DNA from: Rahnella bruchi
GTDB lineage: Bacteria > Pseudomonadota > Gammaproteobacteria > Enterobacterales > Enterobacteriaceae
Direction of reading: 5' to 3'
DNA: 64,000 bases
Assembly: GCF_003614975.1 (NCBI RefSeq)
Contig: NZ_QZWI01000022.1
Coordinates: 1 to 64,000 of the forward strand
The number at the start of each line of letters is the position of its first letter. The first letter of the stretch is position 1. Below, one piece after another: positions 1-9,700 of this stretch. The notes below the pieces were generated by a model that ran no database searches, was not told the origin of the DNA, and saw only the letters and a list, made by a program, of their open reading frames with translations. The translations under genes and the position numbers were made by a program.

Positions 1-77
1 GAATTCCAGTGTGTAATTGGGCTTGCCCATAAATTGCACCTTACTCAGTTAGTGTCCAACTTTTGGGGTGCAGTTCA
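1..77. mobile_element. Possible right end of an IS3-family (IS150-group) insertion sequence
   Basis: Positions 52-77, read on the minus strand, start TGAACTGCACCCC and continue AAAAGTTGGACAC. This resembles, from memory, terminal inverted repeats of IS150-group IS3 elements. If real, the element's outer end is at 77 and its body lies to the left, outside the window. No transposase codons can be assigned in the 50 bases available and a target duplication cannot be tested. It may be a relic. Confidence 0.35.
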
Positions 78-747
78 TTAGGGCGGGGAAGTTGCGCTTA
101 CTCTTTGCTAGCAAATGTCGAGCAGCGCGCTAGTCGTACCCACATTCACAGCAATTCTTAATGCCAACATCAATCATATTGCTTAATGAGACTGATGAAG
201 CACATATTTGTTACCGAAAATCCAAAGAGAAATTGTTACCAACTTGGAAGGGATCAGGAAGTCAAATCAGTTTATTTAAAAGCACAATTCGAATTGTTTT
301 CAGATACACAATTCACAGGTCGTTTCAGTGAAATATAAAAGCGTGCGAAACGAAACTGGTTTTTACATCTGGAGGCTGGGAGCTAAACATAAAATAACGA
401 AGTATTATGCCAGGTTCATGGCGTTTGCAAAATAATTTACATCAGTTACTATCGATATGGCCTGCTTCCTGAGATATAAATAATCATACATGGATAATAT
501 TTTATATGAAGTATAACTCGATAAATCTACTCTTATAGAATTTTGGTGATTTCAATCGGAAATAACTTGCATATAAAAATGGCCTAATCCGTTCTGGCAA
601 TAGCATCGTTATATACGTAAATACGTTATTAACTATCCATATATACTCTATTTACACCTTTCCAGTTCAAGCAGGCGGGAATGTTATTTTCATTCATTTT
701 GGTAGTCAAATAAACAGTTGAGCAAAACTTTAGGGATCGGAATATTT
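78..747. other. Gene-free, AT-rich stretch upstream of the DUF4331 gene
   Basis: No open frame with a convincing start and ribosome-binding site is seen on either strand. The AT-rich second half presumably holds the promoter of the DUF4331 gene. No clear operator is recognised. Confidence 0.4.
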
Positions 748-1809
748 ATGATTAACAGAAAGTTATACGTTAAAACAATGTTTTATGGCACTTTACTCGC
801 TTGCTCTGGGAACGCTTTTGCCAGCCATCATTTTGAATCAGCCGCTGTGCTTCAGGATGCCACCATAAATCAGCTTGATAACTATGTATTCCAATCATCT
901 CGGGCAGATTCAACATCATTTATTATGGATATTAACCCTTCGCCCAATGATCTCCCCGGTGGCGTTTTCAAGCCCGGCGCATTATACAATATCCATATTT
1001 CTGATGATGCCAAATTTAAAACCGGTCATACCTTTTCACTGATCTTTGATGATAAAGGCGGTTATACCGTCTATGAAGTTTCATCGCCCAATGCGCCGGT
1101 CGGCACAAAAGGTGAGGAGATCGGTAAGGGAGGAATGAGTCAATCATCCCAATTGAGCAATGGCGTTAAGGTTTGGGCTGGCGTTGTAAAAGATCCGTTT
1201 TTTGGTAACTCACCAGGTCTGCATATTTTGCGTCAGCAGCTAGCTAAGGGGACTTACGATCCAAATCTCTGGACCTCAGTTAAAGGCAAGAATATTTTTA
1301 CCGGCCGTAAATGCGGAGCTATTGTTCTGGATATTCCTAACAAGATGCTGGGTAAAAGAATAGAAGTCTTTATGACCACGGCTGTTGAAAACGATAAAAA
1401 CTGGAGGCAGGTACAATATTCAGCGCTTCCTTTATTCTCACATTCTATGCTGTTCGAAAATGAAGCGCTGAAAAAGGAGCATAATAAAAGCCGTCCTGAC
1501 AACTCTGAAGATATGAAAAACTTCGTTTCAGCCCGTACAGCGCGCGCCAGTAGCTTTGCACACTCTCAGAAAGAACCTCAGGTCTATGGTGACAAGGTGG
1601 CTAATATGCTTGTTCCTGACGTTATTACCTATAACGTCGGAACACCGGCAAAGTTCTCTGCGTCATCAATTAACGGGCGTAGTCTGAGTGATGATGCCAT
1701 GAGTGAAATGTTAACACTGCTTTTGGGTCAACCCACCGATCAGCACATAAAAAATCAAAAATTATATATGAAGGATTTTCCTTACCTGATCCCCTCCTCC
1801 CTTAAATAA
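748..1809 (+). CDS. DUF4331 family exported protein
   Basis: About 353 residues. The start at 748 (MINRK) is preferred over an in-frame TTG at 718 because it gives a normal signal peptide ending SGNAFA before SHHFES, and an AGGGA-like site lies just upstream. The mature protein shows features I associate with DUF4331: an N-terminal SHH, an early aromatic segment (NYVFQS), a central FTGRKCGAIVLDIP strand, and a C-terminal FPYL. The biochemical role of DUF4331 is not known to me. It precedes, with a hairpin between, genes for DUF4198 and HupE proteins that end in the same kind of SGNAFA-type signal. Those families are often linked to nickel or cobalt handling, so a periplasmic role near metal acquisition is an inference. 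Family confidence is good, functional confidence low. Confidence 0.75.
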   Translation: MINRKLYVKTMFYGTLLACSGNAFASHHFESAAVLQDATINQLDNYVFQSSRADSTSFIMDINPSPNDLPGGVFKPGALYNIHISDDAKFKTGHTFSLIFDDKGGYTVYEVSSPNAPVGTKGEEIGKGGMSQSSQLSNGVKVWAGVVKDPFFGNSPGLHILRQQLAKGTYDPNLWTSVKGKNIFTGRKCGAIVLDIPNKMLGKRIEVFMTTAVENDKNWRQVQYSALPLFSHSMLFENEALKKEHNKSRPDNSEDMKNFVSARTARASSFAHSQKEPQVYGDKVANMLVPDVITYNVGTPAKFSASSINGRSLSDDAMSEMLTLLLGQPTDQHIKNQKLYMKDFPYLIPSSLK

Positions 1810-1823
1810 TCCCTAAGATATAC

Positions 1824-1850
1824 ATCAGCCATGTAACGTACATGGCTGAT
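1824..1850 (+). terminator. Perfect 12-bp hairpin between the DUF4331 and DUF4198 genes
   Basis: Arms 1824-1835 (ATCAGCCATGTA) and 1839-1850 are perfectly complementary around a 3-base loop. No run of T follows (ATTCTCTCTC), so it may attenuate transcription or protect the message rather than terminate fully. It lies 15 bases after the upstream stop codon. Confidence 0.5.
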
Positions 1851-1879
1851 ATTCTCTCTCTCATATGAAGGTTTGAAAT

Positions 1880-2716
1880 GTGAAAACATTTATTTTCAAC
1901 TTCTGCAATAAGATTAAAAAAAGATATAACCTCTTTGCGGCAATTATTTTTATTTTTAGTGGTAATGCTTTTGCTCATGATTTTTGGATCCTGCCTCATG
2001 ACGCAATGACAACGACTAATAATGAGGTTTTTTTTGAATTACGTATTGGATCGGGTGTGCCTGGAAAGCAAACTCCTCGCCTTCCAGGTCTGATAGCCAC
2101 ATTCAATGCCTGGGATGCTCTTGGGCAGCAAAAAATTGAAGGACACGAGGGTGCTCTTGTCATCGGACACCTGAAAACACGTGTTTCAGGGGCTACGATT
2201 GCCTCCCTTACGACTAACGGAGCAAAGATTACTTTGCCTTCGGATGAATTTGAAGACTATTTAAAAGAAGAGGGATTAGATAAAATTATCGCCGCTCGCC
2301 AGGAAAATGGTGAATCCGGATTGCCCGGTATTGAATTGTTTTATCGCTGTGCCAAGGCCATCATTTTTGTAAATAACAAAAGTGATGGTTATGATAAAAT
2401 TATTGGCCTTGAGCATGAGCTGGTCCCCATCACCGAACCACTGAATTATAAACCGGGTACGCCATATATCGTTAAGTTGTTGTCGGCTTCTAAACCATTA
2501 GCACATCTGCAAGTTAAGGCAGAATTAAACACCTCCCCTCCGACGATCCTGCGATCAATCACCGACGAGAAAGGTTATGCCAGTTTCATTTTGCCGGAAA
2601 AAGGGGAATGGCTGTTTAGCTCAGTTGATATGGATGTATCACCTTTAGAAGATGCTGATTGGAAAAGTATCTGGGCATCCGTGACACTTCCTATCGCTGA
2701 AGGAAAATCCCTATGA
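1880..2716 (+). CDS. DUF4198 family exported protein (NikM-like)
   Basis: 278 residues from a GTG start, with GAAGG about 10 bases upstream. Residues 1-32 form a signal peptide (basic start, hydrophobic core, then GNAFA) and the mature protein begins HDFWILP. That His-Asp-Phe-Trp start is characteristic of DUF4198 proteins, which resemble periplasmic NikM-type components that deliver or bind nickel or cobalt. A second conserved-looking block near residues 225-265 (TILRSITDEKGYASFILP and following) fits the C-terminal beta-sandwich. The stop overlaps the next start by four bases (ATGA), so it is translationally coupled to the HupE/UreJ gene. Together they suggest a metal uptake unit; the metal is not shown by the sequence. 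Confidence 0.78.
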   Translation: MKTFIFNFCNKIKKRYNLFAAIIFIFSGNAFAHDFWILPHDAMTTTNNEVFFELRIGSGVPGKQTPRLPGLIATFNAWDALGQQKIEGHEGALVIGHLKTRVSGATIASLTTNGAKITLPSDEFEDYLKEEGLDKIIAARQENGESGLPGIELFYRCAKAIIFVNNKSDGYDKIIGLEHELVPITEPLNYKPGTPYIVKLLSASKPLAHLQVKAELNTSPPTILRSITDEKGYASFILPEKGEWLFSSVDMDVSPLEDADWKSIWASVTLPIAEGKSL

Positions 2717-3297
2717 AAATTAACCATTCTTTGAAAGATTTTATATTCATATTGGGACCTTTATTCATCATGAACAGTGCTTATGCACATAGCAATGGTG
2801 AATCCTCAGGGTGGATGCACCCTCTGTCGGGTATGGATCATTTGCTGGCAATGGTTTCCGTCGGCGCCTGGAGCAGTCAAATTGGCGGTAAAGCTATCTG
2901 GATAGTGCCTGCCGCATTTGTTTGCTTTATGTTTACCGGGGGATTACTTGGCTTCGAACATATCGAAATTCCCGGCACCGAGGTGGGCGTTTCCCTCTCG
3001 GTTGTACTGCTCGGTTTGGCGATTAGTGTCAAAAAAATCCTTCGGATTTATCTGGCAGCTACAGTCACTGCACTCTTCGGTATTTTTCATGGTTATGCCC
3101 ACGGCTATGAAATGCCATTGATGCAGAATAAATTGACGTATACCGCCGGATTTCTCGCGACTACGGCCATGCTACATGCTGTTGGCGCCATCGGGGCACA
3201 CTATCTTTTGAAAACCGCTAACGGTGATAAGTTATTGCGGTTACTGGGATTAGTCAGCACCCTCTGCGGTTTATATCTGGTGGCAACGGTGACTTAA
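2713..3297 (+). CDS. HupE/UreJ family membrane protein (probable Ni/Co permease)
   Basis: 194 residues. A cleavable signal ends NSAYA before HSNGES. Next comes the HupE/UreJ signature HPLSGMDHLLAMVSVG near residues 36-51, where the His and Asp residues are thought to bind metal. About five or six hydrophobic helices follow, with a second His motif (FHGYAHGYEMP) near residue 120. HupE/UreJ proteins are secondary nickel or cobalt permeases often linked to hydrogenase or urease genes. Neither enzyme is in this window, so the nickel consumer, if any, is elsewhere. It overlaps the DUF4198 gene by four bases and is the last gene of this unit. Confidence 0.85.
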   Translation: MKINHSLKDFIFILGPLFIMNSAYAHSNGESSGWMHPLSGMDHLLAMVSVGAWSSQIGGKAIWIVPAAFVCFMFTGGLLGFEHIEIPGTEVGVSLSVVLLGLAISVKKILRIYLAATVTALFGIFHGYAHGYEMPLMQNKLTYTAGFLATTAMLHAVGAIGAHYLLKTANGDKLLRLLGLVSTLCGLYLVATVT

Positions 3298-3518
3298 CTA
3301 TAACGTCATGCCAATTATGGCAAGCGATAGTTACATCGCCCCTCCCCCGGTAACCTCTGGAATACGACAGAATTGGCAGGACCCTCTGGGCTGGTTACTC
3401 AATGACTCAGAAATGCCTGTTAAGCCCTGGATGGCAGGCATTAACAACATTAAAATTATAACTTACTGATTTTAAATCATTTATAAACCCTCTCGTTCAA
3501 TTTCGCCGTTCGTTTTTA

Positions 3519-3825
3519 TGAGGGTGGTTTGTCACACTCGCTGCTACATCGCTCCTGTATCATGGAAAAAATGAGGGCAGCTTGTCACAGTTGGCTTTGA
3601 AAAGTACTCCGCTACAGCCCCGCCGCGCATTGAAATTCACCGAATATCGATTTTAAAAATTCAAAATACCGTCACTGAACTTGTGATGAGGGTGATTTGT
3701 CACATTTGGGCGCTTCAGGTCAACCAACTCGCATTGAGGGTAGTTTGTCACAGTTGATTGTGGTCATTCAGCAGGACGAGAACAGGCAGTAATTATGCCC
3801 TGTAAACTGAGGGCAATTTGTCACA
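3519..3825 (+). repeat. Five F-plasmid-type (RepE) iterons, no adjacent rep gene
   Basis: Five direct repeats of the form TGAGGGYRRYTTGTCACA start at 3519, 3572, 3687, 3735 and 3808. Spacings are 53, 115, 48 and 73 bases. All share TGAGGG and TTGTCACA with four or so variable bases between. As I recall it, the iteron of mini-F ori2 and incC has the same core in either orientation. The 840-base gap between the HupE gene and the tRNA otherwise holds no gene. No repE-like frame, sop genes or partition site is seen nearby, so this is an isolated incC-like or origin-like cluster. A weak inverted repeat (3412-3419 with 3435-3442) lies upstream. Confidence 0.75.
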
Positions 3826-3980
3826 CTCAGTGCCAGATAGATGAATTCTGCACGGTCGCCTGATCGAAAACGTGAAGGGTTCTTCCCTGTAATCACCGGA
3901 GAAGAAGAGTAAGCCTCGTCAAGTCAATGCGCGGGATGGCACATGGACAGATGCGAAATAGGGAAGATACAAAGAGGGAT

Positions 3981-4011
3981 AAAAAATCAGGCCGCAATGA
4001 TACGGCCTGAT
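3981..4011 (-). terminator. Rho-independent terminator downstream of the tRNA-Thr gene
   Basis: On the minus strand the arms 4011-4003 and 3994-3986 (ATCAGGCCG with its complement) pair perfectly around an 8-base loop. They are followed by a run of six T. It lies about 125 bases beyond the tRNA 3' end and fits that transcript. On the plus strand there is no T run. Confidence 0.75.
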
Positions 4012-4137
4012 TTACAAAGTTCTAGAGTGGTTGTATCCGGCAATGAACCCTGACGGATTCCCGGTTCAACATTTTCGCCCCCTGCCCCGGTTTTGGAGCA
4101 TCGTAAGCAGAAGGGAAATACTGTCGCGTTAATTCAA

Positions 4138-4213
<76 letters not shown>

Positions 4214-4273
4214 GGAAATTATCATTCGTCAGGCGAACATTTTATATATGATATAGCGTGATTCAACGAACAA

Positions 4274-4522
4274 TTATCTGGCGATTTTGCGGTAAATGAA
4301 AAGGACGATAATTGCGCCAACAACTGCTATAACCATGCTTTGAACATTAAACCCAGAAATATTACCGATACCAACCAGAGAGGCTAAATAACCACCAACT
4401 ACCGCACCAATGATACCCAGAACGATCGTCATAACGAAACCACTATTTTCTCTTCCAGGCATAATAAACTTAGCAATAACACCTGCAATGAGACCAAAAA
4501 CAATCCAGATCAAAATACCCAT
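4274..4522 (-). CDS. YeaQ/YmgE/GlsB family small membrane protein
   Basis: 82 residues and almost wholly hydrophobic, with three predicted membrane segments: residues 3-19, 27-49 and 58-78. Motifs typical of the family are visible: GLIAGVIAKFIMPG near the start, then GIIGAVVGGYLA in the second helix. These are transglycosylase-associated (YeaQ/YmgE) proteins of the inner membrane, usually induced by general stress; their molecular activity is unknown. The gene is divergent from the Kbp-like gene, so the region 4523-4764 must hold both promoters. The length is usual for the family. Confidence 0.88.
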   Translation of the reverse strand: MGILIWIVFGLIAGVIAKFIMPGRENSGFVMTIVLGIIGAVVGGYLASLVGIGNISGFNVQSMVIAVVGAIIVLFIYRKIAR

Positions 4523-4764
4523 TAAACTCTCCCGATAATTATATTAACTTCCTCAAGGGGCAGTACACTATATAAATAAATCAACACGAGCAACGCAATA
4601 GTAATTTTTAATTTTACAAATACACCCAGAAAGTCATTTTTCCTTAGTGTAATTATGTGTTTTTTTCTCATCAGATTATCGAAATACTTATTTTTAATAT
4701 CTTGCACCCATTAGGCGTCTTAACTTGTTAAAATAAAGAATGTAAATTTTATTCGGAGATGTGT

Positions 4765-5217
4765 ATGAGTTTGTTTGATTTAATTAAAAACGTGGGTGGC
4801 AAAGTTTGGAGTAACGGCAAAAAAACCACTGGTGATAAAAACTCTTTATTACAAAAACATATTGCATCATTGGGGTTGCCTGGCACTAAAAATATTGAGT
4901 TTACGCTTGATAAGCAAGACAATATTACTGCATCTGGAACTGTCGTCGACCAGAAAACAAAAAATATAATTATTGCAGAACTTGGCAATATTGAGGGCGT
5001 CAGTGGTGTAAATGATAATCTACATATCGAACCATCATCTGTGGGTACACACTTTTACATCGTGGCCAGTGGTGATTCGCTGAGTACTATCGCAAGGCAT
5101 ATCTATGCGGATTCGAGTAAATATATGGTTATCTTTGAAGCTAATCAGCCAATGCTATCGCATCCTGACAAAATATATCCCGGCCAAAAATTGATTATTC
5201 CCGCTATTCAGGATTGA
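4765..5217 (+). CDS. Kbp/YgaU-like BON-LysM protein
   Basis: About 150 residues. The ATG at 4765 is preferred over one six bases upstream because CGGAG sits seven bases before it. The layout matches E. coli Kbp (YgaU, a cytoplasmic potassium-binding protein of about 149 residues). There is an N-terminal SLFDLIKNVGGKVW segment, a BON domain around residues 30-90, and a C-terminal LysM domain from about residue 98 (FYIVASGDSLSTIAR, ending IYPGQKLIIP). It is clearly diverged, so I call it a Kbp paralogue or homologue rather than the core gene. It is probably co-transcribed with the YidB-like gene 19 bases downstream. Confidence 0.82.
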   Translation: MSLFDLIKNVGGKVWSNGKKTTGDKNSLLQKHIASLGLPGTKNIEFTLDKQDNITASGTVVDQKTKNIIIAELGNIEGVSGVNDNLHIEPSSVGTHFYIVASGDSLSTIARHIYADSSKYMVIFEANQPMLSHPDKIYPGQKLIIPAIQD

Positions 5218-5236
5218 AAGAAGAGGAGCTTTTCGT

Positions 5237-5638
5237 ATGTCTATTATGGATAAAATTTCAGGGTTAATTTCTGGACAAAAATCAAAAAATAACGAAATTG
5301 AAGCAGTATTATCATGGTTCGAATCACAAAACGGAATATCAAATATTCTGGATAAGATGAAAGAACATGGCCTGGGTTTTATTGTTGAATCCTGGCTGAG
5401 TGATAAAGAGAATCTTACCGTGCTTCCGGAGCAGGTTTTGTCGTTTGTGGATACGCCTGCCCTTGAACAATTGGCGAAGAAATGCGGTATTGACCTGCAC
5501 TCAGCGGCTTCGATGCTTGCCAGATACCTGCCATCTCTGGCTGACGGGCTATCACATTCAGGATCACTCTCTTCGGCTGGTACGGAAAATTTCTTGTCGG
5601 CGGGAATGTCGATTCTGAAAAATAAATTTACTGCCTGA
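5237..5638 (+). CDS. YidB-like (DUF937) protein
   Basis: 133 residues with a strong AGAGGAG site before the start. The pattern is that of E. coli YidB-type DUF937 proteins: a helix near residues 20-40 (VLSWFESQNGISNILDKM), GLGFIVESWLS, then an LPEQV element and a C-terminal LAKKCGIDLHSAASMLARYLPSLADGL. No signal peptide is seen. The function of the family is not established. It directly follows the Kbp-like gene, forming a two-gene stress-type unit. An imperfect stem (5661-5670 with 5677-5686) follows the stop and could be a weak terminator. Confidence 0.78.
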   Translation: MSIMDKISGLISGQKSKNNEIEAVLSWFESQNGISNILDKMKEHGLGFIVESWLSDKENLTVLPEQVLSFVDTPALEQLAKKCGIDLHSAASMLARYLPSLADGLSHSGSLSSAGTENFLSAGMSILKNKFTA

Positions 5639-5740
5639 TTATCATTTACCCTGGTTTACAGCATAAGCAAAATGAGTTGCTTACGCACTTCACCCTTTAC
5701 AACACGATATTAAAAATATAATTTATAAGAGAGAATTGAA

Positions 5741-6121
5741 ATGAGCTATACCCATATTTTGGTGCAAATGAAATCCGCTGAGAAAACAAAACCGGTTTTA
5801 CATTTAGAAGCTGATCTTGATGAAAATTTTGTGGTTGAACATATCATTAAGCCCTATATTGGTGGTGAACGCATTTTCATTGATGGCTCACGAGCTGAAG
5901 CCTGCGATATTGCTAAAATTTCTGTCTTTGAAAGTGAGCAAACCAGCCAGGAATTACTGGATGAAGAAAATATGAAAATTCAGTCAAGCACAACTCGCGC
6001 CCGTGCCAATCGTATTTTCACTGGTAATGCAGGAAAGGCAACCCGACTGATGGCAATTAAAGGGGCTTCTTCTCAAAACGTTACCCGTAAACTGTTCAAT
6101 CAGGCAATGGGTATTTCCTGA
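5741..6121 (+). CDS. Small cytoplasmic protein of unknown function
   Basis: 126 residues; GAGAGAA precedes the ATG at good distance. No signal peptide or membrane segment is seen. Residues 30-70 (an IIKPYIGGERIFIDG segment followed by a SVFESEQTSQEL segment) resemble, as far as I can judge, a short N-terminal domain seen in some TIR-like nucleotide-binding proteins, where a PY.G..I.I.G pattern is followed by an I.I..TE pattern. Here no TIR or other effector domain follows; instead there is a basic, Arg/Ala/Asn-rich C-terminus. This is a weak resemblance and I do not assign a function. A strong hairpin follows, so it is probably a single-gene transcript. Confidence 0.6.
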   Translation: MSYTHILVQMKSAEKTKPVLHLEADLDENFVVEHIIKPYIGGERIFIDGSRAEACDIAKISVFESEQTSQELLDEENMKIQSSTTRARANRIFTGNAGKATRLMAIKGASSQNVTRKLFNQAMGIS

Positions 6122-6142
6122 GAGTAACGTAGTATTTCTGTT

Positions 6143-6170
6143 CACACCGTTCTTGTCTAAGAACGGTGTG
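6143..6170 (+). terminator. Perfect 12-bp hairpin after the unknown small gene
   Basis: Arms CACACCGTTCTT (6143-6154) and AAGAACGGTGTG (6159-6170) pair perfectly around a GTCT loop. No T run follows, so it could be a weak terminator or an RNA-stability element. Confidence 0.55.
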
Positions 6171-6708
6171 TCCCATCCCCGGCGAGATGACATATTCTCC
6201 TGATCCCACCTTGCTAGCGTAGTGGTTCGCGAACTGAACTCCGCTGAGATATTTTGAAACGTCTCGCGCTGATGAAAGAGAGCTTCTTCACTGCATGATG
6301 GCAAAATAACTAACTCAACAAACCTCCACTGTGGTCATGCAATATTATGTTTCGCTGTTCGCTATAATACGCACCCGTCCTTAAGCATAATTTCTTTTTT
6401 CATATTTAAAAATAACTATTTTATTTTCTGCAAAATAACGAAATTCTTCTATTTTGTATAACTTCACATCTATTTTTAACGAATTAATACCTTTCACCAC
6501 GTTTTTTGTTAAAAGATGGTGATATTGTGATTTATAAAAAACAATATTTTCACAAGTGCTTATTCCGTGCTGCAAAGAACACAATTACACTCCACCACTG
6601 AAGTCAATATCACCTGCTGTGTGCCGTTTTCTCTTGTCGGGATGAGTTTTTTATCCTGATGTATGTGAAATTAATTATTAGAAATAAAATATTAAGGAAA
6701 TAGACATT
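6171..6708. other. AT-rich regulatory gap before the first Ig-repeat gene
   Basis: About 540 bases with no credible gene. AT-rich tracts between 6380 and 6560 would suit H-NS binding and an upstream promoter for the Ig-repeat gene, which has AAGGA about 12 bases before its ATG. No specific operator is recognised. Confidence 0.4.
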
Positions 6709-9700
6709 ATGTCTGATACCAAAAATAATGACCTGACAACCAAATCGGTTGGCATCGATTATTCCACTCTTGTCAACATTGACACCATCACCGACGTGGT
6801 TGGCCAATCCACAGGAGCCGTCCTGAGTGGCGGCTTCACGGATGACCTGCAGCCTACGCTTAGCGGTCACATCCCGTATTCGGAAGGCTATCAACTGCGC
6901 GTTTTCCTGAACGGCTCAGTGGTGGGTTATAGCAAAGTCGACGGTGATGCTAACTGGAGCTTTACGCCGGAAACGCCGCTGGAGCCGGGCATGACCTGTG
7001 ACTTCCAGGTGGTCCTGATCGATGCGGGCACCAACACGCTGTATCCGTCCACAATTTACACCATCCATACCACTGAGTTGAATCATGATACGCCGCCACA
7101 CGCACCGGTTATCACCGAAGTGCATGACGATGCGGGCATGTATCAGGGCGATGTGGCACAGGGCGGTAAAACCGACGACAGCCAGCCACTGATTTCCGGC
7201 ACCGCAGATGCGGGCAGCATCGTCACCGTGACGGCCCTGTCTCCGGCGGGTGTCATGATGGAACTCGGCAGCATCGTGACTGACAGTAACGGTCACTGGA
7301 GCTACCAGTTCGAAGGTAAACAAAATATCTCGCTTCAGGGTGAATGGACCTTTACCGCCACGGCGAGCAACGAAGCAGGTGTCAGTGCAGATAGCGCAGG
7401 GTACAGCGTTGAAAGCGTGGCTTCCAATGGCGATGCCTTTACTGCGCCGGTTATCACCTCCCTGACGGACGATGTCGGCCTGTATCAGGGGGAAGTGAAC
7501 AATGGCGGTGCAACCGATGATAAAAAGCCGGGTCTTCACGGTACCGGCGAGCCTGGCAGCATTATTACCATCACCATGCACGGTCCGGTTAGCCATGAAT
7601 TACACAACATTGCACAAGTAGAAGTCGGCAGGGACGGTACCTGGAGCTATCAGTTCACCGGTAAGCAGGCGCTGCAGAAAGGGGATAACATCTTCCACGT
7701 CTCTGCAAAAGACTCAGTGGGTCATGAGGCGACAGGCAGTGACTTTGTAGTAACCCTGACGGGTAGCAATCATGATGACATCACGCCGCCGGATGCGCCG
7801 GTTATCACCGATGTCTATGACGATGTGGGCGTACAGCAAGGGCCGGTCGCGAACGGCGCCAAGACCGATGACAGCCTGCTGTTGATCTCGGGGACGGCTG
7901 AAGCCGGCAGTACCGTTACAATCAGCCATGTTTATGAAGTGACAGGCGTGGAATATCCTGATGGCACGGTGTTGGCTGACGCAAGTGGTCACTGGACTTT
8001 CCAGATGACCGGACCCTTCCAGCCCTCGTTCGGCAACCGGACTATCACGGCTACCGCGACGGATGCTGCGGGCAATGTCAGCGTCGCCAGTGACAGCTAT
8101 GTGGTCAATTATGTCGAGGCCAACCGTGAGGACACCACTGCGCCGGATGCACCGGTTATCAACAGTTTCTATGATGGTGTAGGCCACATTAAAGGAAACA
8201 TGACCAGCGGAAAATATACTGATGACACCACGCCTACCCTGAATGGTCATGCAGAGGCGAACAGTGTGGTGAAGGTGTACGAAGGCAGCACGCTGGTGGG
8301 ATCGGCTACCGCAGACAAGAACGGGGACTGGAGTTTCACGTCAACTGGGCTTAATGAAGGTCATCACTCTTTCACTGCTACAGCGACAGATATTGCTGGC
8401 AACGTTAGTAAGATGTCCGGTCAGATAGAAATTAATATTGACACGCATATTTTTGCGCCTGTTATCACTCAGGTTGTGGATGATCAAGGCACTACGACAG
8501 GTCCGGTGGCTCAGGGAGGAAAAACTGACGACACAACACTGACACTTCATGGTACGGCTGAAGCGGACAGTGTTATCTCTCTTTGGGTAAGAGGTCCGCA
8601 GTGGGGGAAACACAGTTTAGGTACCGTGATTGCCGACCATGACGGGAACTGGACAATCAATCCAACATTACCGAGTTCGAGTTCCGGCAAATGGAGTTTC
8701 TATGCGACTGCTACGGATCCAGCAGGTAATACCAGTCTGAATAGCAGCTCCTACGTCGTTCGCTTAACTCATAGTGGTTTGGATGACATTACAGCGCCGG
8801 ATGTTCCTGTTCTCAATGAAGTGCACGATAACGCAGGCGTTATTCACACGGGTGCACTCATTAATGAAACCACACCCGTGCTGAATGGACAGGCAGAAGC
8901 TAACAGCACTGTGAAAATTTATGATGGCAATAGCGCTATAGGTTCTGTCACTGCGGATGCTAAAGGTAACTGGAGCTTTACGCCGGCACCTTTGAGAGAC
9001 GGCGAGCATAACCTGACTATCACAGCTACTGATGCTGCCGGGAATGTCAGTGGGAAAACGGCAGGTTTTCTCATTAATGTTGATACTGAAAATGCAACGC
9101 CGGTTGTTCTGGGTCTGGACGATGAAAGAGGGACATTTACGGGACTTGTGGAGGATGGCGGGAAGACTGACGTATCGCAGGCGATGCTGACTGGCACGGC
9201 AGAACCGGACAGCATTATCCATGTAAAACGCCAGGGTCCACAAACGGCCATTACCTACAGTGTACAAACAGACCATGACGGTCACTGGCAGCTTTCACAG
9301 GAGTTTAGCTATCAAGGCACATTTACCTATGCTGTCTGGTCGGCGGATACTGCTGGTAACAATAGCGAACATACACACTATACTATTCATCGTGTTCACT
9401 ATAACCAAGATGGAAGCTCCGCAACCCTGAGTCTGGAACATGCAGTACTTCCTGAATCCTTGCACACTACGAATCTTGAACAGGCGCATGTCACCACTCC
9501 TGCCAGTTTGACTGAAGCTCAACAGCAGATGCTGGAACAACATTCGCAGATTGATCTGCATAATGGCGTTCAGGATAAACTGGTACTGAGTCTGCAAGAC
9601 ATTCTGAGCGAAGCACACAGCAATCTGTTCACCGAGGACGGCAAACAACAGTTAGCTATCACCGGCGATCAGGGCGACGTGGTTGAACTGAAAGTTGAAG

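Noticed and set aside
755-775. Second lox-like site near GAAAGTTATACG
   Set aside because: Only a few bases of one arm match and there is no inverted partner.
3519-3825. CRISPR-like array
   Set aside because: Repeats are 18 bases with variable cores and spacings of 48-115 bases, no cas genes are near, and the core fits iterons.
4522-4707. 61-residue minus-strand frame ending at the YeaQ-like start
   Set aside because: It occupies the only space for two divergent promoters, is very AT-rich and has no good ribosome site, though its stop does overlap the next start.
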